Source of the DNA: Amycolatopsis balhimycina FH 1894
Lineage (GTDB): Bacteria; Actinomycetota; Actinomycetes; Mycobacteriales; Pseudonocardiaceae
DNA: 64,000 bases
Reading direction: 5' to 3'
NCBI RefSeq assembly: GCF_000384295.1
Contig: NZ_KB913037.1
Coordinates: 2,275,975-2,339,974 of the forward strand
Positions 9,911-18,928 of the stretch are shown piece after piece. The notes under the pieces are model-generated. The model was not told the origin of the DNA and did not search any database. It worked only from the letters and a program-made list of their open reading frames with translations. A program made the position numbers and the translations under genes. Numbering within the stretch: the stretch's first letter is position 1; every line of letters begins with the position of its first letter.

Positions 9911-10852
9911 ATGGCAAAAGCAGTGGTGGCCACCGGCTTCGGTGGACCGGAGAACCTGTCCCTCGTGAACCGTGAGGTCCCTCCGCCGGGACCGGGGGAA
10001 GTGACGATCGAGGTACGGGCCGCCGGGGTGAACCCGTTCGACACCAAGGTGTACAGCGGCGCGTTCGGCACCGATCCGGCGACCTTGCCGATCTCGCTCG
10101 GCGTGGAGGTCGCCGGGGTGGTCACCGCCGTCGGGGATGGGGCGACCGGCCCGGCGGGGCCGCTGAGCGTGGGAGACGAAGTCGTCGCGCGCCCGAGCGG
10201 CGGCTATGCCACCGCGGTGACCGTCAAGGCCGCCGTCGTGGTGCCGAAACCGGCCGAAGTGTCGTGGGAGGTCGCCTCCGGCCTGCTCGCGGCCGGCGGC
10301 ACCGCCGTCCACGCGCTGACGCTGCTGGATCTCAAGGAGGGTCAGACGCTGGTGGTGCACGGCGCGTCCGGCGCGGTCGGCCTTCTCGCCGTGCAGCTGG
10401 CCGTGGCCGCGGGCGTCAAGGTCGTCGGCACGGCCGGCGGCACGCGTCACGAGTTGCTGCGCCGGCACGGCGCCGTACCGGTCACCTATGGCGACGGGCT
10501 GCTCGACCGGCTGCGCGAGGCGGCGCCGTCCGGGGTGGACGGCGTGTTCGACGTCGCCGGCACCGACGAAGCCATCGACGCGTCCCTCGAGCTCGTCAGC
10601 GACCCGGCGCAGATCGTTTCGGCGGTGGCGTTCGGCCGCGCGGCCGCCGGGATCCGGCTGATCGGCGGCGGACCGGGGGCCGATCCCGGCACCGAGATCC
10701 GGGGCGAGGCGTGGCGGACGCTGCTGCCGCTCGCGGCGCAGGGACGGCTCGAACTCCCGATCGGCCGGACGTTCCCGCTGTCCGAAGCAGCGGCCGCGCA
10801 CGAGCTGGTGGCCGGCGGTCACCCCGGCGGCAAGGTCGTGCTCCTGCCCTGA
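9911..10852 (+). CDS. NADP-dependent quinone-type oxidoreductase (zinc-free MDR)
   Basis: 313 residues from ATG 9911. It is a medium-chain reductase without zinc ligands: AAGVNPFDTKVYSGAFG in the substrate domain, a nucleotide-binding motif VVHGASGAVGLLAVQLA, and a C-terminal GKVVLLP. Such enzymes reduce quinones, enones or similar substrates with NADPH. It is transcribed away from the amidohydrolase operon with the MarR palindrome in between, so it may be under the same regulator. It is related to the oxidoreductase at 44544-45446 (both have PVTYGDGL). A convergent gene follows, separated by a strong hairpin. Confidence 0.9.
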   Translation: MAKAVVATGFGGPENLSLVNREVPPPGPGEVTIEVRAAGVNPFDTKVYSGAFGTDPATLPISLGVEVAGVVTAVGDGATGPAGPLSVGDEVVARPSGGYATAVTVKAAVVVPKPAEVSWEVASGLLAAGGTAVHALTLLDLKEGQTLVVHGASGAVGLLAVQLAVAAGVKVVGTAGGTRHELLRRHGAVPVTYGDGLLDRLREAAPSGVDGVFDVAGTDEAIDASLELVSDPAQIVSAVAFGRAAAGIRLIGGGPGADPGTEIRGEAWRTLLPLAAQGRLELPIGRTFPLSEAAAAHELVAGGHPGGKVVLLP

Positions 10853-10859
10853 CCGTCCC

Positions 10860-10890
10860 TGGGCCCGGGCCCGCGCGGGATCCGGGCCCA
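10860..10890. terminator. Bidirectional GC-rich hairpin
   Basis: TGGGCCCGG and CCGGGCCCA form a perfect 9-bp stem around a 13-base loop that can itself fold (CCCGCGCGGG). It sits eight bases after the stop at 10852 and ahead of the convergent stop at 10899, so it can end transcription from both sides. No T tract, as is common in actinomycetes. Confidence 0.65.
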
Positions 10891-10898
10891 CGACGTCC

Positions 10899-11747
10899 TC
10901 ACCGCTCACGGCGTGCGGTGGTGGCCAACGGCGTGGGCCCACGGTCGAGAAGATGTTTCAGGACGGTGGGATTGCCGGGATACCCGCTGCGGTCGTAGTG
11001 AGCGAACATCGTCAGCATCTCCAGCGCGGTCGGGAGGGGCAGCTCCGGCGGAAGCGGCCACTGCAAGGGCGAAACGTGCTCGGCCCGCAGGTCCACGCCG
11101 GTGGCCTGCCCGATCCGCTGGATCATCTCGCCCGCGGTCAGCCGTTCCGGCCCGGCCAGCTCGTAGCTCGCATAGACGTGCTCACCCGGCTCGGCGCAGA
11201 CCAGGCCGATGACTTCCGCCACGTCACGGAGATCGACGAGCTGGAACGACGCCGTGGGCCGGAACGGAAGCCGGACCACGCCGTCGCGAGGGGCCTGCAC
11301 GAACCGCAGCAGCGACTGCTGGTACATGGCGGGCTGCACGATCGTCCAGCCCACCGAAGACCGCCGGACCAGGCTTTCGGCATGCAGTTTGCGGACGTGG
11401 TGCGGCATGTCGGGCAGATTCGCGTGCAGCACCGAGTAGTACACGAAGTGCCCGACGTGCTCGGCTGTCACGGCACGCAGGGCGTCGGCGGTATGGGTCT
11501 CCTCGCCGGCGTCGAACGGCGGCGCGATGAACACCAGCGTGTCGCACCCGGTCACCGCCGCCCTCAGCGAGCCCGGCCCGTCGAGGTCGATGGAGACCAC
11601 GTCGTGCGCACCGGCCTCCCGGGCGGTCTCGGCGGAGCGCTCGCTGTGCACCAGGCCTCGGGTCCTGATCCCGCGCCGGGCGAGCTCGGCGACGACGTGC
11701 CGCCCCGTGTGACCGCCCGCTCCGATCACCGCAACCTGCTGTGTCAT
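10899..11747 (-). CDS. NmrA-like NAD(P)H-binding protein
   Basis: 282 residues. The Rossmann motif VAVIGAGGHTGRHV is at the N-terminus, and later segments (FVYYSVLH, WTIVQPAMYQQ, LVDLRDVAEV) are typical of NmrA/SDR-a5 proteins, which bind NAD(P) and either sense redox state or act as quinone reductases. The YxxxK pair is not obvious. Its ATG overlaps the stop of the upstream dehydrogenase (ATGA). It is the last gene of the seven-gene aromatic operon and ends at a hairpin. A reductase role in that pathway is plausible but unproven. Confidence 0.87.
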   Translation of the reverse strand: MTQQVAVIGAGGHTGRHVVAELARRGIRTRGLVHSERSAETAREAGAHDVVSIDLDGPGSLRAAVTGCDTLVFIAPPFDAGEETHTADALRAVTAEHVGHFVYYSVLHANLPDMPHHVRKLHAESLVRRSSVGWTIVQPAMYQQSLLRFVQAPRDGVVRLPFRPTASFQLVDLRDVAEVIGLVCAEPGEHVYASYELAGPERLTAGEMIQRIGQATGVDLRAEHVSPLQWPLPPELPLPTALEMLTMFAHYDRSGYPGNPTVLKHLLDRGPTPLATTARRER

Positions 11748-12868
11748 CCGGAAGCCATCCCTTCCGATGAGGGGTTGACGACGGTCATCCACATCGGCTT
11801 GTCGACGCGCTGCTGGATCGCGTCCACGGCTTTGATCGCGTCGGTGAGCGGGAACCGGTGGGTGATGAGCTCGTCGCACGCGAGGGCACCGGTCTCGAGC
11901 AACCGCAAGACCGCCCGCGTGTCGTTGCGGGTGCAGGCGCGCGTGGTGAGGAACCGCCAGCACCGCATCATCATCGCCACCGGTGGCAGCGCCAGCGGGG
12001 TGGCGTTGGCTCCCATGTGGACCAGCGAGCCGCCGGTGGCCAGTGCGGCCATCGCCTGGCCGGTGGCCGGTCCGTCCGGGATGAAGTCGATCACGGCATC
12101 GGCTCCGCCGGGCGCCAGTTCCCGCAGCCGTCCGGTCAGTGCGCCGCTCGCGGCCCAGCCTTCGGGAAGGTCGTCGAGGGCGACGAGACCGGTCGGCACG
12201 CCGGCCAGCCCGGCGACGGGCTCGAGCCGCGCACGGTCCCGGCCGACCAGGACGAGCTGCGCGATGCCGAAGTGTTCCGCGAGCTTGACGGTCGCGGTGC
12301 CCATGGTGCCGGTCGCGGCGGTCACGACGACGGTGGACCCGACCGGCAGGTCGGCGCACTTGAGCGCGCTCACCGCGTTGGCGAGGTCGTGCACCTTGGC
12401 CGCGACGTCGAAACCGACCGAGTCCGGCAGGGCGTCGATCAGCCAGTGCGGAACCCGGATGTACTCCGCGAGCCCGCCGTCGTGGTACTCCGCGTAGAGC
12501 GGCATGGCGCCCTGGCCGAGGGCCGCGTGCCCGAGCAGGGCGCTCTGGGCGCACATCATGTCGCGGTCGGTGCGGCAGTGGGCGCAGTCACGGCAGTTCA
12601 GGACCGGGTGCACCCGGACGCGGTCGCCCACGGTGCGGCCGCGCACGTCACGGCCGACGGCGGCGATGGTGCCGGCGGCTTCGTGGCCCACGGTGGTGGG
12701 CAGGTGTTTGAACACGCCCATCTGCAGCAGGCGCATGATGCCCGGAGCCAAGCCTGCCGAGGCGACTTTGACGACCACGTCGAGCGGACCGGGCTCCGGG
12801 ACGGGAACCTCTTCCAGGACCAGCGTTTCCGCGCCGCGATGGGCGCGGAGTGCGAGCATCGTGGTCAT
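11744..12868 (-). CDS. Zinc-type medium-chain alcohol dehydrogenase with altered catalytic site
   Basis: 374 residues from ATG 12868, preceded by GGAGG; the ATG overlaps the cupin stop (ATGA). The structural zinc loop is complete, CRDCAHCRTDRDMMC, and the catalytic-zinc GHE motif is present (VGHEAAG). The usual first catalytic zinc ligand, the Cys of a C-G-T/S-D motif, is absent: the position reads SAGLAPGIMRLL. The nucleotide-binding motif is TAATGTMGTATVKLA. Catalysis may therefore use other residues or differ from alcohol oxidation. Within the operon it would act on a hydroxyl or carbonyl intermediate of the ring-cleavage pathway. Confidence 0.88.
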   Translation of the reverse strand: MTTMLALRAHRGAETLVLEEVPVPEPGPLDVVVKVASAGLAPGIMRLLQMGVFKHLPTTVGHEAAGTIAAVGRDVRGRTVGDRVRVHPVLNCRDCAHCRTDRDMMCAQSALLGHAALGQGAMPLYAEYHDGGLAEYIRVPHWLIDALPDSVGFDVAAKVHDLANAVSALKCADLPVGSTVVVTAATGTMGTATVKLAEHFGIAQLVLVGRDRARLEPVAGLAGVPTGLVALDDLPEGWAASGALTGRLRELAPGGADAVIDFIPDGPATGQAMAALATGGSLVHMGANATPLALPPVAMMMRCWRFLTTRACTRNDTRAVLRLLETGALACDELITHRFPLTDAIKAVDAIQQRVDKPMWMTVVNPSSEGMASG

Positions 12869-13857
12869 GAGCAAACCTCCGCGCCGAGGGTGGCGAGCCG
12901 TTCGGGCGTGTAGGTGTCGGCGATGCGGCTGGTCTCGGCGATCTGCGGCAGTTCGCGGTGCGAGAGCAGGCTGAGGTAGGCACCGGCCTCGGTCGCGGCG
13001 CTGGCGTGGGCGATCCCGAGCGGGATGCGCACGAAGTCACCGGGCTCGAGGTCGACGACACCGCGCTGGGTGAGCAGGGTCCGGCGGCCGTGCGCCTGGT
13101 ACTGGATCTCGTCGGCGTCGAGGGTGCGCCGGTAGCGCCGCTCGCCGCCGGGGGCGACGCGCACGTGACCGAGCCGGATGCGGTCGGTCCCGTACAGCCA
13201 GGTGGTGGCCTGGCCGGGGTCGGGCCGCAGGAGCTGGATGCGGCGGCGCGCACCGTGGACGTGGCCGAGCAGCTGCTCTTCGTCGGCCGGGAAGACGGTG
13301 ATGTCGTGGCCGACCGAACCCATGCACTGGGTGATCGCCTCGTTGGCCTCCCCCGCCCGCCAGCCGGGGAACGCGGGGAACCTCGTCTGGGACTCGCGCG
13401 TGCCCGGCACCAGCTCGCTGACCGGCGCCGGAATGTAGAACAGCAGGTGGCTGTCGGCCACGCAGTAGTTGTCGTGCGCCACCCCACGGGGGATGCGGGA
13501 GAAGTCGCCGGGCCGGTGGTCGAGCACACCGAGCTCGGTCATCAGGGCACGTTCGCCGGCGATCTGGTAGGAAATCTCGTCCACGTCGCAGTTGCGGTGG
13601 TAGAACGGCTGCCGGCCCTCCAGGATCTGCCACTCGACGCGGACCTCGTCGTTCTCGTAGACACCGCGTGGCGGGGCGTACGGCAGATCCTGGTATTCCT
13701 GCGGGTAGTGCACCACCGACAACGGCGGGTGCTCACCCCACAGCTTGACCGGCACCTTCGGTGGGTGCGGAGGCGACAGAAGCAGGTGCTCGTCGCGTAC
13801 GACGCTCTGCAGAGGTTCCGCGGAACCCAGAGCGATGATGTCTTCGACTACCCGCAC
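12865..13857 (-). CDS. Bicupin protein, homogentisate dioxygenase-like
   Basis: 330 residues from a GTG at 13857 with GAGGAGG upstream. Two cupin repeats are visible. The first has FYHRNCDVDEISYQIAG and later GVAHDNY, supplying a His, acidic residue and His set that could bind iron. The second has RYRRTLDADEIQYQAHG and GIAHAS, where the first His is replaced by Arg, so it is probably structural. The HRN-DE pattern resembles homogentisate 1,2-dioxygenase, but the protein is shorter. It may be a second ring-opening or isomerising enzyme of this operon. Stop overlaps the next gene's start. Confidence 0.82.
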   Translation of the reverse strand: MRVVEDIIALGSAEPLQSVVRDEHLLLSPPHPPKVPVKLWGEHPPLSVVHYPQEYQDLPYAPPRGVYENDEVRVEWQILEGRQPFYHRNCDVDEISYQIAGERALMTELGVLDHRPGDFSRIPRGVAHDNYCVADSHLLFYIPAPVSELVPGTRESQTRFPAFPGWRAGEANEAITQCMGSVGHDITVFPADEEQLLGHVHGARRRIQLLRPDPGQATTWLYGTDRIRLGHVRVAPGGERRYRRTLDADEIQYQAHGRRTLLTQRGVVDLEPGDFVRIPLGIAHASAATEAGAYLSLLSHRELPQIAETSRIADTYTPERLATLGAEVCS

Positions 13858-13900
13858 GGGGAGGCCTCCTCGTCTCGAACTGGCATCGGCGCGATTGCCC

Positions 13901-14620
13901 TTATTTCTTCCGGCCCCAGAACATTTCGATGCCACGCCACTCGAACACGCGCGGATCGGCCACGCGGTCGCCGAAAGCGGCCCGGACCTCCTCACCCGAG
14001 TAGTACGGGATCTCGACGGGTGGGACGAACTCGAACATCTTCCGGAACCACTGGCTCAGGTGCACGTCGGCGTCGACGCGCGACTCGAAGGTCGGTCCCC
14101 GGAGGACCGCTTCGGCCAGCACGATCCGCCTTCCGGGCTTCAGGACGCGCAGGAGGTCACCGGCCGTCTCCGCCCAGTCGTCGCAATGCTGCGTGGCCTG
14201 GAGCACGGCGACGCAGTCGTAGGATTCGTCCTCGGCTCCGTCGGCGTAGTCCCACCGCCAGCACCCGCGCACTCCGTTGCGGCCCTTCGTACCGGACAGC
14301 ACGGCGCGGCGGCCGTCGAGGATGATCTCCGTCGAGTCGACCGTCCCTTCCGGACCGACGAGTGCCTGGATCTCCTTGTCCCAGCCCGCCGGACCGACGC
14401 CCTCCCCGATCAGCAGCACGCGGTCGCCGGGCCGCAGCTCCAGCAATCCGTACACGATCTCGGACACCGGCCTGGCCGGCTCGCGCCAGATGTAGGGCAG
14501 CCCGCCCGCGATCGACACCGCGAGCTCCCACTTCCGCCGCGCCTCGGGATCGCGGATCTCCGGACCCATCAGGTCCTCGTCCCAGGGCTGGATGTAGTCC
14601 CACGGGTTACCCGTCTCCAT
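13901..14620 (-). CDS. Class I methyltransferase-like protein
   Basis: 239 residues. The fold signature is seen in [15 protein letters not shown] (motif I, SAM binding), [16 protein letters not shown] (motif IV region) and [15 protein letters not shown] (motif V/VI region). It may be a SAM-dependent methyltransferase or a catalytically repurposed relative. Its position between AraC and the bicupin, with only 13 bases separating it from AraC, places it firmly in the operon. A methyltransferase is unusual in a meta-cleavage operon; O-demethylation or methyl transfer from the substrate is one possibility. GTG directly before the chosen ATG is an alternative start. Confidence 0.78.
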   Translation of the reverse strand: METGNPWDYIQPWDEDLMGPEIRDPEARRKWELAVSIAGGLPYIWREPARPVSEIVYGLLELRPGDRVLLIGEGVGPAGWDKEIQALVGPEGTVDSTEIILDGRRAVLSGTKGRNGVRGCWRWDYADGAEDESYDCVAVLQATQHCDDWAETAGDLLRVLKPGRRIVLAEAVLRGPTFESRVDADVHLSQWFRKMFEFVPPVEIPYYSGEEVRAAFGDRVADPRVFEWRGIEMFWGRKK

Positions 14621-14633
14621 CACCTTCCACCTT

Positions 14634-15470
14634 TCATCGCAAAGTTGTTCGTCGCGTCGCCGACGGAAGTTCGCCGAAACGCTCGCGGTAGGCGGCCGCG
14701 AACCGGCCGAGATGGGTGAACCCGGCATTCAGGGCGATCACGCCCGTCTTCTGCCGGGACGCCGGCAACGCGGCACGGACCCGGTCCAGCCGGAGGTTGC
14801 GGACGTGCGTCATGGGTGACACGCCGAGGTGCTCGCGGAACGCCGCGTCGACCGTGCGCGCGCTGCGTCCCGCTGCCTGCGCGAGGTCCCCCAGCGTGAT
14901 CCGTTCGGCGAGGTGGGCCTCGATGTACTCGACGGCCCGGGCGAGGTACCGCGGACCGAAGTCTTCCGGAAGCAGCCCGGAATGCGTGTGGCGGTGCGCG
15001 AGCAGCAGGCTCGTGACGAGTGATCGCACCTCCGCCTCGCGGACGGCGGGCCGGCCCAGCAGGCCGTGCACGAGGTCGCGGATGCCCGGCCCGGTCGGCT
15101 GCGCGAGGTCGAGGGCGAGCGTGAACCGCGGATCCGTCCCGGGTTCCCGGCCGAGCAACGCGGTCAGTTCCCGCCGCACCAACCGGCGGTACAACCGGAC
15201 GACGAGCATCCCGGCCGGTCCCCCGCCGGGCCGGACCACCAGCCGCTCACCGGGGTTCACGACCGCGGCGACCGAGCGAGTGACCCGAAGCCGCTGCCCG
15301 TCCCGCTCGATGGGGAGTTCACCGAAGATTCCGAAGACCACGAGGTAGGACGATTCCCGCTGGGCCGAGGCGATCGCTTCGAGACCGAGGCCGGATGCGG
15401 CGAACCCGACGGCGAACTCGTCGTCAACGAAGCCGTGCACCGGCCGGTGAGACAACAAAGCCGAGCTCAT
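14634..15470 (-). CDS. AraC-family transcriptional regulator
   Basis: 278 residues. The N-terminal half is a ligand-sensing domain like that of NahR/XylS-type or AraC-binding-like regulators ([19 protein letters not shown]). The C-terminal half has two helix-turn-helix motifs: [20 protein letters not shown] and a second ending in [20 protein letters not shown], the AraC signature. Its ATG overlaps the dioxygenase stop (ATGA), so it is co-translated inside the operon it probably activates. Together with the divergent IclR it gives this operon two regulators. Confidence 0.92.
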   Translation of the reverse strand: MSSALLSHRPVHGFVDDEFAVGFAASGLGLEAIASAQRESSYLVVFGIFGELPIERDGQRLRVTRSVAAVVNPGERLVVRPGGGPAGMLVVRLYRRLVRRELTALLGREPGTDPRFTLALDLAQPTGPGIRDLVHGLLGRPAVREAEVRSLVTSLLLAHRHTHSGLLPEDFGPRYLARAVEYIEAHLAERITLGDLAQAAGRSARTVDAAFREHLGVSPMTHVRNLRLDRVRAALPASRQKTGVIALNAGFTHLGRFAAAYRERFGELPSATRRTTLR

Positions 15471-16384
15471 GACGTCTTGCGCCAGCCCGGCAGCTGGCCA
15501 CCCCAGAGGTTGACGCTGCGCGGCACCGGGGTCCACCGGCGGGGCACGTAGGTGACACGGTCGTCGTGGAACTTCTCCATCTCCGCGGACAGCTCCACGT
15601 GGTTGCCGGCGGGGTCGTCGAAGAAGACGAAGAGGTTGTTGCCCGGCCCGTGCCGGCCCGGCCCCCACACGACGTCGACTTCTTCCTCGGTGAGCCGGTC
15701 GCACCAGGCCTTGAAGTCTTCCCACTGCGCCAGGTCGTAGGAGTAGTGGTCCAGTCCCGCCCGCGGGCCCCGCACGATCGCGAGCGTGTGGTGGTCGGAG
15801 TTGCTGCGCAGCCAGGCGAAACCGCCGTCGGCGAGCTGGTCCGAGATGCGGAATCCGGCCACCCCGGTGTAGAACGCGGCCATCCTGGCGACGTCGGTCG
15901 TGGCGAGCGTGACGTGCTGGTACTTGATCGGCCGCCGCCCGGTGTCCGCGGCGTGCTCACCCGAGCGCCGCACCGGACCGTGGAAGTGCACCGTGGTGCC
16001 GTCCGGGTCGGTGCACACCAATCCGGACGGCTCGGCCACGGCCTCGTCCACGAAGGACTCGTCCAACCGGGACACCGGGTGACCGGCTTCGCGAAGCCGC
16101 TTCTCCAGTGCGTCCAAGCCGCCAGGGTCGGCGATCTCGAAAGCGATGTGGTCCACCGCCGGTTCGCCGGGCAGCAGATCGATGACGTGGTGCCCGCGGC
16201 CCCAGCCGAGCCGCGCGCCGCCGCCCGAGAGCTCCGCCTGCGGTTCCATGCCGAGCACGCGGCAGTAGAACTCGCTGCACGCGGCGACATCGGGCACCCG
16301 CAGGCCGAGGTGTGACGTGGCGGTCCTGCGCAACGTCCCAGCGGTTTCCGGTTCGGGCAGGGTGACCCGTTCTTGGTGTGGCAC
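15467..16384 (-). CDS. Extradiol ring-cleavage dioxygenase (VOC type)
   Basis: 305 residues from a GTG at 16384 with AAAGGAA upstream. It has two vicinal-oxygen-chelate repeats. In the C-terminal, catalytic repeat the Fe(II) ligands of the type I extradiol family can be placed: His in KYQHVTLATTD, His in GLDHYSYDL and Glu in NHVELSAEMEK. Such enzymes open catechols next to the two hydroxyls (meta cleavage). It follows the flavin hydroxylase by 16 bases, so the hydroxylase probably makes its catechol. 2,3-dihydroxybiphenyl- or catechol-type substrates are possible. Confidence 0.92.
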   Translation of the reverse strand: MPHQERVTLPEPETAGTLRRTATSHLGLRVPDVAACSEFYCRVLGMEPQAELSGGGARLGWGRGHHVIDLLPGEPAVDHIAFEIADPGGLDALEKRLREAGHPVSRLDESFVDEAVAEPSGLVCTDPDGTTVHFHGPVRRSGEHAADTGRRPIKYQHVTLATTDVARMAAFYTGVAGFRISDQLADGGFAWLRSNSDHHTLAIVRGPRAGLDHYSYDLAQWEDFKAWCDRLTEEEVDVVWGPGRHGPGNNLFVFFDDPAGNHVELSAEMEKFHDDRVTYVPRRWTPVPRSVNLWGGQLPGWRKTS

Positions 16385-16400
16385 GTCCGTTCCTTTCGTG

Positions 16401-17969
16401 TTACGCGGCCGCCGTCGCGGGCCGCGCGGCCAGGTGCAAAGCAGTGAGGTCGGGTGCCTGACCGGCCGGCCACGTGGCAGCGACGAACCGATCCGGACGA
16501 AGCAGCACGAGCCGGCCCCGGTAGGCGGCGAACTCCTCGTCCAGACGGCCGTCGAGATCGATCAACGCGGTGAAGTCGCCGGCCGCGGGCATGCGGTCGT
16601 CGACCGGCACCTGCACCAGCGACGGTGACAGCACGGCCACCGATTCGGCCGCGCGGCGCACGTCGGCCGGGCCCACTCCGACACCCACCAGCGCCCAGCC
16701 CGGGCCGAGCGCGTCGTCCAGCAGCCGGATCCGCCTGCTGCCGGTGTCGAACACCCGTGGTTGCCCGACCGTCACCCCGACCAGCTCGCGTGGCCCCGAG
16801 AGCAGGCCGTCGGTGTAGACGTGGGGCGGGCGGAAGCGCATCTGCTCGAAGAACGAACGCCCCGCGTCGGTCTCCACCGCGGCGCCGATCAGCCGATCCC
16901 GGTGCCGTGCCAGGCGCGGGCGGGTCGTCATCACGATCCGGCCCAGGCGCTCCGACAGCCGCACGGTGGCTTCCGCGTGCGGTCGCCGTTCGGTCTCGTA
17001 GGTGTCCAAAGCGGACTCCGCCAGCCGACCGGCCAGCACATCGGTGATCTTCCACGCGAGGTTCGCGGCATCCCGGATGCCGGAGTTGAGGCCCTGACCG
17101 GCGAAGGGCGGCATCATGTGGGCCGCGTCGCCGAGCAGGAAGGTGCCGCCCACGCGCCAGCGGTCGGCAACCACGGCGTGGAACCGGTAGGTGACCAGTC
17201 GTTCGACCTGCGCGGGGGTGACCTCCCGGTAGGGCGCCAGCAACCGGCGCACCAAGCCGAGGTCCGGTCGCACGCCCGGTTCGCCTTCGCCCGGCCGCAG
17301 CAGGAACTCATACCGGCAGCGCCCGTCCCGCCCGGGGATGATGACGTGCGGGCGATCCGGGTCGCCGTGGTGCATCCCGTAGCGCTCGTCGTGCCGGTCG
17401 CCGAGCAGGTCGGCCACCAGCCACGCGTCGCCGTAGCTGCGGCCGGTCATGCCGATGCCCAGCTGTTCCCGGACGGTCGAGCGGCCCCCGTCGCACCCAA
17501 GCACGAAGCGGGCTCGCACCGGTCCTCGCGTGGTCTGCAGCTCGACACCGTCGGCGTCTTGTGCCAGCGCCGTGACGGCGGTCCCCAGATGCAGCGTGAC
17601 ATTCGGCCGGGCGCGCAGGTGCGCCGCGAGTTCGCGTTCCAGGTCCGGCTGTGCGAACGGGTTCTTGGACGGGTAGCCGAACCGGCACGGCTGGGCCGCC
17701 CGCGTCTGGAACACCGGCCGTCCGGTGGCGTCGTAGTAGCGGGTCCCCGTGCCGGGCACGATGATCTTCAGGATGCAGTCGGCCAGCCCGGCCCACTGAT
17801 AGACCCGCAACGACTCGTCGTCGATGCTGATCGCCTTGGGCTCGTCGCTGGTCCGGGTGCGGCGTTCGAGCACGGTCACCCGGACACCGCGCGCGGCGAG
17901 CAGCGCGGCCGCCGTCATCCCGACCGGTCCGGCGCCCACGACCACGACGTCGCTGTCCTGCCTGCCCAC
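16401..17969 (-). CDS. FAD-dependent aromatic hydroxylase (MhpA/PheA type)
   Basis: 522 residues from a GTG at 17969 (AGAAGGGA upstream). It is a group A flavin monooxygenase: VVVVGAGPVGMTAAALLAARG at the start, the DG motif region in VLGCDGGRSTVREQLG, and GTFLLGDAAHMMPPFAGQG with GLNSGIRDAANLAWK. The C-terminal thioredoxin-like domain marks the MhpA/phenol hydroxylase group. These add an ortho hydroxyl to phenolic acids or phenols using NAD(P)H and O2. It is the first gene of the operon, divergent from IclR, and feeds the extradiol dioxygenase. Confidence 0.92.
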   Translation of the reverse strand: MGRQDSDVVVVGAGPVGMTAAALLAARGVRVTVLERRTRTSDEPKAISIDDESLRVYQWAGLADCILKIIVPGTGTRYYDATGRPVFQTRAAQPCRFGYPSKNPFAQPDLERELAAHLRARPNVTLHLGTAVTALAQDADGVELQTTRGPVRARFVLGCDGGRSTVREQLGIGMTGRSYGDAWLVADLLGDRHDERYGMHHGDPDRPHVIIPGRDGRCRYEFLLRPGEGEPGVRPDLGLVRRLLAPYREVTPAQVERLVTYRFHAVVADRWRVGGTFLLGDAAHMMPPFAGQGLNSGIRDAANLAWKITDVLAGRLAESALDTYETERRPHAEATVRLSERLGRIVMTTRPRLARHRDRLIGAAVETDAGRSFFEQMRFRPPHVYTDGLLSGPRELVGVTVGQPRVFDTGSRRIRLLDDALGPGWALVGVGVGPADVRRAAESVAVLSPSLVQVPVDDRMPAAGDFTALIDLDGRLDEEFAAYRGRLVLLRPDRFVAATWPAGQAPDLTALHLAARPATAAA

Positions 17970-18029
17970 ACGTTGTCCCTTCTCCGACAGCCTGGTTTCC
18001 CGTTCCGGCGATCTCAGCCTCAGGCTATG

Positions 18030-18067
18030 GTCCTGTTTTATGAAACACAAGTCCTGTTTTACAGGAC
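18030..18067. promoter_or_regulatory. IclR operator candidate: repeated GTCCTGTTTTA with palindromes
   Basis: The 155-base gap between the hydroxylase operon and IclR holds GTCCTGTTTTA twice (18030-18040 and 18051-18061), 21 bases or two helical turns apart. The first is followed by TGAAACA, making TGTTT-N4-AAACA; the second forms GTCCTGT-TTT-ACAGGAC. This arrangement fits IclR-type operators. Confidence 0.65.
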
Positions 18068-18124
18068 AAACCCGAGGTGCGGCCGAGTACACCGGTGCCG
18101 GCCGTTTCGGTTAGGTTGTCGGGT

Positions 18125-18919
18125 ATGACAGGGGATTCGGCGCGCTCCGGCAGCACCTACCGGGAACGCAACTCCACAGCGGACAAAGCGCTGGACATCC
18201 TCATGATGTTCGACGACCAGCACCTGGCACTGTCCGCGGCGGACGTCGCCCGGCAGCTGGGCGTCGCCCGCTCGACCGCGTACCGCTACCTGCAAAGCCT
18301 CGTCGGCACCCAATTCCTCGAAGAAGCCGACACCGGGGGCTACCGCCTCGGCAGCCGAGTACTCGAGCTGGCACGGCTGGCCCGCCGCGGGCTCGGTCTC
18401 TCCGAAGCGGCGCGGCCGGTCATGCGACGGCTCGCCGCCGACGTCGGCGAAGTCGTCCTGCTCACCCGCCTCGCCGGCGCCGCGGTGATCTGCCTGGAAC
18501 GAGAGGACGCCGCCGCCCGCGCGGTCCGCATTTCCTACGAGCGCGGCGAAGTCCTCCCGATCAACGCCGGCGCGGCGGCCCACGTCCTGCTCGCCTGGCT
18601 GCCCCAGGAGCAGATCGACGCGGTGCTGGCCGGTGTGCGGTTCCCCGCCTTCACCGAACGCACCCTCACCACCAAGCGCGACCTCGCGCGCCGGCTGACC
18701 GAGACCCGCAAGCTCGGCTACGCGGCCAGCCGCGGCGAACTCGACCCGGACGTCCTCGGCGTCGCCGCCCCGATCCGCGACGAGAACGACGCCGTCGTGG
18801 CGGCCGTCAGCATCGCCGGGGTCTCCGCCCGCGTTCCCGACAGCCGGCTTCCCGCGCTCGCCGAAGCCGTCCGCGACGCCGCAACCGAAATCAGCGCGAC
18901 ACTGGCCCTGCGCGGCTGA
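18125..18919 (+). CDS. IclR-family transcriptional regulator
   Basis: 264 residues from ATG 18125. The N-terminal winged helix is visible in KALDILMMFDD and LSAADVARQLGVARSTAYRY, followed by the IclR effector domain (LTRLAGAAVICLERE, INAGAAAHVLLAWL, LGVAAPIRDE). Family members bind small organic acids or aromatics. It is transcribed away from the seven-gene aromatic operon, with repeated palindromic sites in the gap, so it most likely controls that operon and itself. Confidence 0.93.
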   Translation: MTGDSARSGSTYRERNSTADKALDILMMFDDQHLALSAADVARQLGVARSTAYRYLQSLVGTQFLEEADTGGYRLGSRVLELARLARRGLGLSEAARPVMRRLAADVGEVVLLTRLAGAAVICLEREDAAARAVRISYERGEVLPINAGAAAHVLLAWLPQEQIDAVLAGVRFPAFTERTLTTKRDLARRLTETRKLGYAASRGELDPDVLGVAAPIRDENDAVVAAVSIAGVSARVPDSRLPALAEAVRDAATEISATLALRG

Positions 18920-18928
18920 GCACCACGG

